DNA of 64,000 bases from Streptomyces sp. R44 (GTDB lineage: Bacteria; Actinomycetota; Actinomycetes; Streptomycetales; Streptomycetaceae), in assembly GCF_041053105.1 (NCBI RefSeq), contig NZ_CP163444.1:5580001-5644000 (forward strand), in the 5' to 3' direction. Numbering within the stretch: position 1 is the first letter of the stretch; the number at the start of each line of letters is the position of its first letter. Below, piece by piece: positions 15,011 to 22,155 of the stretch. Position numbers and translations under genes: made by a program. Under the pieces are notes generated by a model. That model made no database searches. It saw nothing but the letters and a program-made list of their open reading frames with translations, and was not told the origin of the DNA.

Positions 15011-16138
15011 CTAGAGCCAGCCGTTGCGCTTGAGGGTGCGGTGGATGGTGAAGCAGACCGCGATGATGCCGGTGAGCACCATCGGGTAGCCGTACTTCCA
15101 GTGCAGCTCCGGCATGTGGTCGAAGTTCATGCCGTACACGCCGCAGACCGCCGTCGGGACGGCGACGATCGCCGCCCACGAGGTGATCTTGCGCATGTCC
15201 TCGTTCTGCGCGACGGTCGCCTGCGCCAGGTTGGCCTGGAGGATCGAGTTGAGGAGCTCGTCGAAGCCGACGACCTGCTCCTGGACGCGGGCGAGGTGGT
15301 CGGCGACGTCCCGGAAGTACTTCTGGATGTCGGGGTCGACGAGCCGCATCGGCCGCTCGGAGAGCAGCTGCATCGGGCGGAGCAGCGGCGTGACGGCCCG
15401 CTTGAACTCCAGCACCTCGCGCTTGAGCTGGTAGATCCGGCCGGTGTCCGTGCCGCGCGTGGAGCCCTTCGCGGCCGGCGAGAAGACGTCGATCTCCAGC
15501 TGGTCGATGTCCAGCTCGACGGCGTCGGCGACCGCGATGTAGCCGTCGACGACGTGGTCGGCGATGGCGTGCAGGACGGCCGAGGGGCCCTTGGCGAGGA
15601 GCTCAGGCTCGCCCTGGAGGCGGTGGCGGAGGTTGCGCAGGGAGCCCTGGCCGCCGTGCCGGACGGTGATGACGAAGTCGGGGCCGGTGAAGACCATGAC
15701 CTCGCCGGTCTCGACGACCTCGCTGGTGGCGGTGAGTTCGGCGTGCTCGACGTAGTGGATGGTCTTGAAGACGGTGAAGAGGGTGTCGTCGTACCGCTCC
15801 AGCTTGGGCCGCTGGTGGGCGTGGACGGCGTCCTCGACGGCGAGCGGGTGCAGCCCGAACTCGGCGGCGATACCGGCGAATTCGGCCTCGGTCGGCTCGT
15901 GGAGCCCGATCCAGGCGAAGCCGCCGCTCTCCCGTACCTGGCGCATCGCGCCGCGCGGGGTGAGGCAGGCGCGGTCGTCGATCCGGCGCCCGTCGCGGTA
16001 GACGGCGCAGTCGACCACGGCGCTGGAGGCCGAGTGGTCGCGGGTGGGGTCGTACGAGGTGTACGTGGTGGGGGTCTTGCGCAGGGTCTGCCGGAAGCTC
16101 GGGCGGACGGCGGCGGTGAGGTCACGGATCATCGACAT
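15011..16138 (-). CDS. corA: CorA-family magnesium/divalent cation channel
   Basis: A 375-residue CorA protein, which forms pentameric Mg2+ (or Co2+) channels in the membrane. A large acidic cytoplasmic domain precedes two C-terminal membrane helices. The signature YGMNF directly follows the first helix, and the protein ends in a basic tail (HRTLKRNGWL). AAGGAG is 8 nt upstream of ATG at 16138. A 420-nt region lies upstream, and the hypothetical gene at 14491 follows. Confidence 0.94.
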   Translation of the reverse strand: MSMIRDLTAAVRPSFRQTLRKTPTTYTSYDPTRDHSASSAVVDCAVYRDGRRIDDRACLTPRGAMRQVRESGGFAWIGLHEPTEAEFAGIAAEFGLHPLAVEDAVHAHQRPKLERYDDTLFTVFKTIHYVEHAELTATSEVVETGEVMVFTGPDFVITVRHGGQGSLRNLRHRLQGEPELLAKGPSAVLHAIADHVVDGYIAVADAVELDIDQLEIDVFSPAAKGSTRGTDTGRIYQLKREVLEFKRAVTPLLRPMQLLSERPMRLVDPDIQKYFRDVADHLARVQEQVVGFDELLNSILQANLAQATVAQNEDMRKITSWAAIVAVPTAVCGVYGMNFDHMPELHWKYGYPMVLTGIIAVCFTIHRTLKRNGWL

Positions 16139-16467
16139 GGGCGTGCTCCTTCACGGATCGGCCGTCGGCGCGGAGCGTGGCACAGCCCGGAATGAGGACG
16201 GAGAGGTACGTCGTCCACAAAGCGGGCGGCACCGAAGGGGCGCGGAGACGGCGGTCGCTACAGACAGGGAAAGGCGAAAATTGCTCTTCCGTCGTGCGAG
16301 ATGCCGGAGGGGCGGGTCCGTGCCGGACCCGGACGTCACCGGAAGGAGAGCACCGGGCTGGGGTGCGGAGCGGCGGAAGAGCGGCTGGTACTGCCCGATC
16401 GACTTCGGTCCATCGCAGTCCCACCTCCTCCGGCCGGTCCCCTGTCGGGGATGACGTGTGACGAGCA

Positions 16468-16482
16468 GTCGGGAATCCCGAC
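16468..16482. promoter_or_regulatory. 15-bp palindrome in the corA/SUFU intergenic region
   Basis: The 420-nt divergent gap 16139-16558 contains no gene. It holds a perfect palindrome GTCGGGA-A-TCCCGAC, suitable as a dimeric regulator site. A possible promoter for the rightward gene is TTTGCC (16525-16530) with TATGCT (16547-16552), spacer 16, placing the transcription start at the ATG at 16559. The regulator is unknown. Confidence 0.4.
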
Positions 16483-16558
16483 CAGTGGCCAACACTATCA
16501 GCCGACAGAGGGTCAATCCCTTACTTTGCCCGTTCCATACGCGATCTATGCTCCCCAC

Positions 16559-17143
16559 ATGGGAGAAGTTCTTGCACTCGTCGAGGCCCGGCTGCGGACG
16601 GCACTCGGCGAACCGGACGCGCGGGCCGCGGTGACCTTCCTCGGCACGGACCGGATCGAGGTGCTCCGCTTCGTCGACGGCGACCTCGTGCGGTACGCGA
16701 CCCTCGGGATGTCCGCGCAGCCGATGGCCGATCCGACCTCCGCGCTCGCCGACCCGGTGAAGGGCCCGCGCGCGGAGCTCGTCCTGACGGTACGGGGCGG
16801 GCTCGCCGACACCGACAAGGTGCTGCGCCCGCTGGCGGTCCTCGCGGCCACCCCGCAGGTCGAGGGCGTGGTCGTGGCCCCGGGCGCCTCGCTCGACGTC
16901 GGCGACCCGCTCTGGCCCGGCGCCCCCTTCGGCTCGGTGCTCGTCGCCGAGTCGGGCGGCCTGGTGGAGGACCTGGAGCTGGACGAGCCGATGGACCCGG
17001 TCCGCTTCCTGCCCCTCCTCCCGATGACCTCGAACGAGGCCGCGTGGAAGCGGGTGCACGGGGCGCAGGCCCTGGAGGAACGCTGGCTGGCCCAGGGGAC
17101 GGACCTGCGCGATCCGCTGCGCAGGTCCGTGAACCTGGACTGA
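16559..17143 (+). CDS. Suppressor-of-fused-like domain protein
   Basis: A 194-residue soluble protein starting MGEVLALVEARLRTALG. The middle (LRPLAVLAATPQVEGVVVAPGASLDVGDPLW, read here by its VVVAPGASLD core) and the later LLPMTSNEAAWKR segment with FGSVLVAES are typical of bacterial SUFU-domain proteins, which often serve as immunity or accessory proteins of toxin systems. No toxin gene is next to it here. There is no Shine-Dalgarno sequence before ATG at 16559, and a TATGCT box ends 6 nt upstream, so the mRNA is probably leaderless. The frame is open further upstream, but that part has no recognisable content. Confidence 0.8.
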   Translation: MGEVLALVEARLRTALGEPDARAAVTFLGTDRIEVLRFVDGDLVRYATLGMSAQPMADPTSALADPVKGPRAELVLTVRGGLADTDKVLRPLAVLAATPQVEGVVVAPGASLDVGDPLWPGAPFGSVLVAESGGLVEDLELDEPMDPVRFLPLLPMTSNEAAWKRVHGAQALEERWLAQGTDLRDPLRRSVNLD

Positions 17144-17309
17144 GGGACTGCTCCATGGCCCACGCCCGGGCGCCGATCGCCGAGCACCGATGCTCGAATC
17201 TGTCCGCAAAATGACCTATGTCCACCGAGGGTGAACGGCTCCGGCCGGACGGGTGATCGTCTGCGGTCGTCCTTGACGCGGGGCGGAAGAGCTAGGACCG
17301 TTGAGCCCT

Positions 17310-17948
17310 ATGAGGGGCGAACCCAGTTGTCCGAAGTGCGGTGGCCGGGTCAGGGCGCCCGGTCTCTTCGCCGACTCCTGGCAGTGCGATGTGCACGGCT
17401 CGGTGCACCCGCTCCAGCCCGTGATCCCACCCAGCGTCGAGGGTCTCGGGGTGGTGGTGCACCGGTCCCACGTCCCGGTGTGGATGCCGTGGCCCCTGCC
17501 CGTCGGCTGGCTCTTCACCGGAGTCGCGTACGCGGGGGACGACCGCAGCGGCGGACGCGCCACGGCCGTCGCCTGTTCCGGCCCCGGCCCGCTCGGCGGG
17601 ATCGGCGAGCTGCTCCTGATCGCCGAGGAGCTCGGCGTCGGACTCGGCGCGCGGTACGCCGGCATCGACGGCCTCGACCCCGGCTCCGGCATGGCCATCG
17701 ACAAACCGCCCCAGGCGAAGGTGCTCGCCGCCGGCCGGCCCACCCCGCTCTGGCACGTCACCGGCGCCCCGCAGGACCGCGCGGTCTTCGCGGGCGAGGC
17801 GCGCGGACTGTGGCTGTGGGCGATCGTCTGGCCCGAGCAGTCCGGCCTCCTCATGTACGACGAGCTGGTCCTGACGGACCTGCGCGACGCGGGCGCCGAG
17901 GTCGACCTGCTGCCCTGCGGCGCGCTCACCCCGAGGCTGCTGGGCTAG
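17310..17948 (+). CDS. DUF6758 family protein with N-terminal zinc ribbon
   Basis: A 212-residue protein starting MRGEPSCPKCGG (or three residues earlier). CPKC and a later SWQCDVHG give a Cys3-His-like metal site in the first 30 residues. The rest is a Gly/Pro-rich domain with WPLPVGWLFTGVAY, GPLGGIGELLLIAEELGVG and PTPLWHVTG, conserved in Streptomyces under DUF6758 as I recall. No function is known. ATG at 17310 is preferred over TTG at 17301. The TAG stop is part of a palindromic repeat arm (17945-17964). Confidence 0.8.
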   Translation: MRGEPSCPKCGGRVRAPGLFADSWQCDVHGSVHPLQPVIPPSVEGLGVVVHRSHVPVWMPWPLPVGWLFTGVAYAGDDRSGGRATAVACSGPGPLGGIGELLLIAEELGVGLGARYAGIDGLDPGSGMAIDKPPQAKVLAAGRPTPLWHVTGAPQDRAVFAGEARGLWLWAIVWPEQSGLLMYDELVLTDLRDAGAEVDLLPCGALTPRLLG

Positions 17949-17964
17949 GCCGTCTCTTCCGGAT
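17945..17964 (+). repeat. Solo arm of the CTAGGCCGTCTCTT repeat
   Basis: CTAGGCCGTCTCTTCCGGATC repeats, with one difference, the left arm of the large palindrome at 18912-18984. It overlaps the stop codon of the DUF6758 gene in exactly the way the full element overlaps the stop of the PHP gene. No partner arm is found nearby, so it looks like a decayed or half copy. Confidence 0.7.
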
Positions 17965-18054
17965 CGGGCCGGTGACGTTCCGTACGGACGTGTTCGATTC
18001 GCCCGTTATGCTGGAGCGTCCCTCCGTCCGTGCCGAGCCCTGGAGTACCGCGTC

Positions 18055-18915
18055 GTGCGCATCGATCTGCACACCCACTCCACGGCCTCCGACGGTACGG
18101 ACTCCCCGGCCGAGCTCGTCAGGAACGCGGCCGCGGCAGGGCTCGACGTCGTCGCGCTCACGGACCACGACACCACCCGCGGCCACGCCGAGGCGCTCGC
18201 CGCGCTGCCCGAGGGGCTGACCCTCGTCACCGGGGCCGAGCTCTCCTGCCGGATGGACGGCATCGGGCTCCACATGCTCGCGTACCTCTTCGACCCCGAG
18301 GAGACGGCGCTCCTCGCCGAGCGCGAACTCGTCCGCGACGACCGGGTGCCGCGCGCCCGCGGCATGGTCGGCAAGCTCCAGGAACTCGGCGTCCCGGTCA
18401 CCTGGGAGCAGGTCGCCCGGATCGCCGGCGACGGCTCCGTCGGCCGCCCGCACGTCGCCGAGGCGCTCGTCGAGCTCGGAGTCGTACCGGACGTGTCCGG
18501 GGCGTTCACGCCCGAGTGGCTCGCCGACGGCGGCCGGGCGTACGTCGAGAAGCACGAGCTGGACCCGATCGACGCGATCCGTCTCGTCAAGGCGGCCGGC
18601 GGCGTCACCGTCTTCGCGCACCCGCTCGCCGTCAAGCGCGGCCAGGTGCTGCCGGAGGCCTCGATAGCCCGGCTCGCCGAGGCCGGACTCGACGGCATCG
18701 AGGTCGACCACATGGACCACGACGAGGCGACCCGCGCCCGGCTGCGCGGACTCGCGAAGGAGCTCGGTCTGCTGACCACGGGCTCCAGCGACTACCACGG
18801 CAGCCGCAAGACCTGCCGCCTCGGCGAGTACACCACCGACCCCGAGATCTACGGCGAGATCACCCGCCGCGCGTCGGGCGCCTTCCCGGTGCCGGGCGCC
18901 GGCGGAGCGCGCTAG
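18055..18915 (+). CDS. PHP-domain metal-dependent phosphoesterase
   Basis: A 286-residue PHP-family protein, probably a nucleotide or sugar-phosphate phosphatase such as 3',5'-nucleoside bisphosphate phosphatase. The metal-binding motifs appear in order: DLHTHS at the start, LTDHDT, GAELSC, VFAHPL and GSSDYHG. The GTG start at 18055 gives VRIDLHTHS, the usual position for this family. A SD-like GGAG lies about 8-10 nt upstream. The stop codon TAG is the first triplet of the palindromic element at 18912. Confidence 0.9.
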   Translation: MRIDLHTHSTASDGTDSPAELVRNAAAAGLDVVALTDHDTTRGHAEALAALPEGLTLVTGAELSCRMDGIGLHMLAYLFDPEETALLAERELVRDDRVPRARGMVGKLQELGVPVTWEQVARIAGDGSVGRPHVAEALVELGVVPDVSGAFTPEWLADGGRAYVEKHELDPIDAIRLVKAAGGVTVFAHPLAVKRGQVLPEASIARLAEAGLDGIEVDHMDHDEATRARLRGLAKELGLLTTGSSDYHGSRKTCRLGEYTTDPEIYGEITRRASGAFPVPGAGGAR

Positions 18916-18984
18916 GCCGTCTCTTTCGGATCTTGCCGGTTGAGCCCGTCACGGGTCAGGCAAGATCCGGAAGAGACGGCCTAG
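18912..18984. repeat. Large palindromic element with 26-bp arms
   Basis: The left arm (18912-18937, CTAGGCCGTCTCTTTCGGAT...) and the right arm (18959-18984) are inverse complements with one mismatch. The 21-nt centre holds a further CCCGT/ACGGG pairing. The element starts within the stop region of the PHP gene, has CTAG at both ends, and shares its arm with 17945-17964. It could be a miniature transposable element remnant or a terminator; the CTAG ends may be a target duplication. Confidence 0.8.
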
Positions 18985-19206
18985 GGTCTGTCCGGCGGCG
19001 TCCGGGCCCCCCTTCTCTGCCGCTCCTGTGACGTCGGCCGGTCGTCGTGCCCACCGCCTCCCAGGTCCTCACTCTTCCCGGTCCGCCCCCGTACGGCTCC
19101 GTGCCGTGCCCGGGTGGCGGCTCCTCCCGCCCTGTCGCCGGAATCCCGTATTCCGCCCCGTAGGGGTACACCCCACCGTTCCACCACTCCCGCAAGGCAC
19201 CCCACC

Positions 19207-19812
19207 GTGTTCGACGTCGCCGTCTTCGGCTCGCTGTTCCTCACCCTCTTCGTGATCATGGATCCCCCCGGGATCACCCCGATCTTCCTCGCCCTCACCT
19301 CCGGCCGTCCCGCCAAGGTGCAGCGCCGGATGGCCTGGCAGGCCGTCGCCGTCGCCTTCGGCGTCATCACCGTCTTCGGCCTGCTCGGCCAGCAGATCCT
19401 GGACTACCTGCACGTCTCCGTCCCCGCGCTGATGATCGCGGGCGGTCTCCTGCTGCTGCTCATCGCGCTCGACCTGCTCACCGGCAAGACCGACGAGCCC
19501 AAGCAGACCAAGGACGTCAACGTCGCCCTCGTACCGCTCGGCATGCCATTGCTCGCCGGCCCCGGCGCGATCGTCTCCGTCATCCTCGCCGTGCAGAACG
19601 CCGACAGCGTGGCCTCGCAGGTCTCCGTCTGGACCGCCATCGCCGCCATGCACGTCGTGCTCTGGCTGACCATGCGGTACTCGCTGCTGATCATCCGTGT
19701 CATCAAGGACGGCGGCGTCGTCCTGGTGACCCGGCTCGCCGGCATGATGCTCTCCGCCATCGCCGTGCAGCAGATCATCAACGGCATCACCCAGGTGATC
19801 CAGAACGCCTGA
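19207..19812 (+). CDS. MarC family integral membrane protein
   Basis: A 201-residue protein with about six membrane helices, of the MarC (NAAT) family. Typical pieces are FVIMDPPGITPIFLALT near the start, AGGLLLLLIALDLL, and PLGMPLLAGPGAIVSVI in the second half, which reflects the internal repeat of the family. Its substrate is not established; the older link to antibiotic resistance was not upheld for E. coli MarC. The GTG start at 19207 gives VFDVAVFGSLFLTLF; the frame is open upstream but that stretch is not conserved in type. The 291-nt upstream gap holds the palindromic element and nothing else definite. Confidence 0.88.
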   Translation: MFDVAVFGSLFLTLFVIMDPPGITPIFLALTSGRPAKVQRRMAWQAVAVAFGVITVFGLLGQQILDYLHVSVPALMIAGGLLLLLIALDLLTGKTDEPKQTKDVNVALVPLGMPLLAGPGAIVSVILAVQNADSVASQVSVWTAIAAMHVVLWLTMRYSLLIIRVIKDGGVVLVTRLAGMMLSAIAVQQIINGITQVIQNA

Positions 19813-19901
19813 GGCCCTCCCGGACACCACTGCGCCCCCGTACGGATTCCGCTCTTGCGAAGTCCGTGCGGGGGCGCGGTGCGTGGTGTGGACCTGGCCT
19901 G

Positions 19902-20054
19902 TTACGAGGCCGAGGTCTCGGCGGGGCGGATCCAGATGCGCTGGCCGATCGCGGCGGCCTGCTGCACGATCCGATTGACGGAGGCGGCGTCCACGACGGT
20001 CGAGTCGACAGGCGTGCCGTCGATGTCGTCGAGTCGCAGGATTTCGAAGCGCAT
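19902..20054 (-). CDS. Small conserved hypothetical protein
   Basis: A 50-residue protein MRFEILRLDDIDGTPVDSTV...PAETSAS that I remember only as a conserved small Streptomyces ORF. It looks like one beta hairpin and an amphipathic helix (VDAASVNRIVQQAAAIGQR). The start is well supported: GGGAG precedes ATG at 20054. It is divergent from the NYN gene, and their 176-nt gap contains the AT-rich palindrome GAAAATTTTC at 20152-20161, rare in this GC-rich window and a possible promoter or nucleoid-protein site. Confidence 0.75.
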   Translation of the reverse strand: MRFEILRLDDIDGTPVDSTVVDAASVNRIVQQAAAIGQRIWIRPAETSAS

Positions 20055-20230
20055 GGGCTTCTCCCTTCGTCTGAGTTGATCCTCCTGGGCGGAGAACTGC
20101 GTTACACAGGGGTCCAACGCGATGCATCCTGCAAACATTCCCTACGCTAAGGAAAATTTTCGGATGGCTAACGACCTGCGGTGATAGGGGTGTGGCGGCA
20201 CCGCCCCGAGCAGCGGACAATGAGCCCCGT

Positions 20231-21169
20231 ATGAACGACGCAGAGACCACCGCCCAGGTGACCGAGACCACGACCGAAGCCCGCCTGGATGCCTTGGACG
20301 CCCGCCTGGAGCGCACCAATGAGCTCCTGCGGCGGATGCTGGCCGAGGTCGCCAAGACCCCTTCCACCCACGCCATCTTCGTCGACGCAGGTTACGTCCA
20401 TGCTGCGGCCGGGTTGCTGGTGGCGGGCACCGAGGACCGGCGCTCCTTCGACCTCGACGCCGAGGGCCTGATCGAGGCCTTCATCGACACGGCCCGCACG
20501 ATCTTCGCGGACAGCCGGCTCCTCCGCGTCTACTGGTACGACGGGGCCCGCCGCCGGATCCACACCCCCGAGCAGCAGGCCATCGCCGAGCTCCCCGACG
20601 TCAAGGTCCGCCTCGGCAACCTCAACGCCAACAACCAGCAGAAGGGCGTCGACTCCCTCATCCGCAGCGACCTGGAGTCCCTCGCCCGCCATCGCGCCAT
20701 CAGCGACGCCGCGCTCGTCGGCGGCGACGAGGACCTCGTCTCGGCCGTCGAGGCCGCCCAGGGCTACGGGGCCCGCGTCCACCTCTGGGGCATCGAGGCC
20801 GCCGAGGGACGCAACCAGGCCGAGGCGCTGCTCTGGGAGGTCGACAGCCAGCGCACCTTCGAGCTCGACTTCTGCCGGCCGTACGTCACGCGCCGCCCCG
20901 TCACCACGTACGAGAACGAGGGCGAGCCGCCGCCCTCCCGCGAGGAGGTGCGCTTCGTCGGCGCCCAGATCGCCGCGACCTGGCTCGCCGGGCAGGGCCG
21001 CGACCGGCTCGCCGAGCTCCTGCCGGGCGCGCCCTATCTGCCGGGGCCGGTCGACCAGGACCTGCTCGTCGAGGCGGAGCGCCTGCTCAGCCGCTCACTG
21101 CGCGGCCACGCCGCACTGCGGAGGGCGCTGCGCGACGGCTTCTGGCAGCACCTCAAGGCGCAGTACTGA
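20231..21169 (+). CDS. NYN (PIN-like) domain putative ribonuclease
   Basis: A 312-residue protein. The N-terminus forms a short coiled coil (LDALDARLERTNELLRRML), followed by a NYN domain at about 45-220. The conserved acidic residues of this PIN-like RNase fold are visible: FVDAGYVH, GVDSLIRSDL and ALVGGDEDLV. A C-terminal helical region of about 90 residues follows. The fold suggests metal-dependent RNA processing, but the target is unknown. No Shine-Dalgarno precedes ATG at 20231; GACAAT at 20216-20221 suggests a near-leaderless transcript. The 3' end overlaps the convergent hydrolase gene by 17 nt. Confidence 0.85.
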   Translation: MNDAETTAQVTETTTEARLDALDARLERTNELLRRMLAEVAKTPSTHAIFVDAGYVHAAAGLLVAGTEDRRSFDLDAEGLIEAFIDTARTIFADSRLLRVYWYDGARRRIHTPEQQAIAELPDVKVRLGNLNANNQQKGVDSLIRSDLESLARHRAISDAALVGGDEDLVSAVEAAQGYGARVHLWGIEAAEGRNQAEALLWEVDSQRTFELDFCRPYVTRRPVTTYENEGEPPPSREEVRFVGAQIAATWLAGQGRDRLAELLPGAPYLPGPVDQDLLVEAERLLSRSLRGHAALRRALRDGFWQHLKAQY

Positions 21170-22034
21170 CCTTCGCGTTCGCCCGCTCCCAGAAGCCCGT
21201 GAGGCCGTCCGTCAGCTCCCGGGGGTGCGAGACGTTGGGGGAGTGGCCGGCGCCCGCCACGACCGTGCGGTGCGCGCCGGTGCGGGCCGCGGCCGCCGCG
21301 AGGTCCGTCGGCGACCAGACCATCTCGTCCGTCCCGTACGCGAAGTGCAGCGGCATGGACAGGGCGGCCAGCCCCTCCGTACCGTCCTGACGGTCCAGCA
21401 GGAGCCGCCCGGCGCCCGCGAGTTGGGCGATCCGGGTACGCATCCAGCGGCGCCGCAGGAAGCCCGAGAGCTCCGGCGTGTCGCCCGTCGCCGGCTCCTC
21501 GCCGCGGCTGTCCAGCCAGCACATGGCCTGCCACACCCGCTCCTTCGGCAGCACCGCGAGCGAGGCGCGCAGCACCCGCACCCGGATCCGCTGCGGCCGG
21601 GCGACGCGGCCGGGGCCCGAGGAGAGCAGGGTGAGCGAGCGGAAGGCGCCCGGCGCGAGGGCGGCCGCCGCGCGGGCCACCAGCCCCCCGAAGGAGTGGC
21701 CGACGAGGTGCACGGGGCCGTCGCCGAGGGCCGCCGCCTGCGCCACCGCGTCGAGCGCGAGCGCCTTGCGACGGTAGGCGGCCCGGCCGCGGGGCCCCGG
21801 CGTGTCGTTCTGCCCGCGCCCGTCCACCGCCACGGCCCGGTATCCGGCCTCGCTCAGCGGCCCGAGCAGCTCGATGAAGTCCTCCTTGCTGCCGGTGTAC
21901 CCCGGCAGCAGCAGGACCGTGCCCCGCCGCACACCCACGGCCTCGGCGTCGAGCACGGCGAACGGGCCCCGCACGGTGTCGAGCCGACGGGCACGGGCGC
22001 GGGGCGGCAGGACGAGGGAACGGGGCTTGCTCAT
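21153..22034 (-). CDS. Alpha/beta hydrolase
   Basis: A 293-residue alpha/beta-hydrolase-fold enzyme of unknown substrate. LLLPGYTGSKEDF holds the oxyanion region, GHSFGG the nucleophilic Ser, and AGAGHSPN the catalytic His; the acid is probably in YGTDEMVW. There is no signal peptide, so it is cytoplasmic. The ATG at 22034 (MSKPRSLVLPP) is chosen because the long open frame upstream runs antisense to the helicase tail and is not coding. It converges on, and overlaps, the NYN gene. Confidence 0.85.
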   Translation of the reverse strand: MSKPRSLVLPPRARARRLDTVRGPFAVLDAEAVGVRRGTVLLLPGYTGSKEDFIELLGPLSEAGYRAVAVDGRGQNDTPGPRGRAAYRRKALALDAVAQAAALGDGPVHLVGHSFGGLVARAAAALAPGAFRSLTLLSSGPGRVARPQRIRVRVLRASLAVLPKERVWQAMCWLDSRGEEPATGDTPELSGFLRRRWMRTRIAQLAGAGRLLLDRQDGTEGLAALSMPLHFAYGTDEMVWSPTDLAAAAARTGAHRTVVAGAGHSPNVSHPRELTDGLTGFWERANAKVSTAP

Positions 22035-22104
22035 ATGTGGACTGTAACGGCGCGGGTGGGGCCTCGCGCACCGGGCCGTGGGCCTGCGCGGGCGGGTGCA
22101 CGGC

Positions 22105-22139
22105 CGAGCGGCCGGTCCCTGGGAGGGACCGCCCGCTCG
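22105..22139. terminator. Hairpin after the DEAD-box helicase gene
   Basis: CGAGCG-GC-CGGTCCCT pairs with AGGGACCG-CC-CGCTCG around a short loop: two perfect stem blocks of 6 and 8 bp with a 2-nt internal mismatch. It lies 17 nt after the helicase stop on the minus strand. Confidence 0.6.
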
Positions 22140-22155
22140 GGTGGTGCGGGGCGGG

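Noticed and set aside
16301..16558. N-terminal extension of the SUFU-like gene
   Set aside because: The upstream open frame is Arg/Gly-rich, has no conserved look, and crosses the probable promoter at 16525-16552.
18912..18984. Complete insertion sequence
   Set aside because: There is no transposase frame; the element is only 73 nt. A non-autonomous remnant or terminator remains possible.
20151..20161. AT-rich patch as sign of horizontal transfer
   Set aside because: It is only about a dozen bases in a promoter-sized gap; flanking genes have normal composition.
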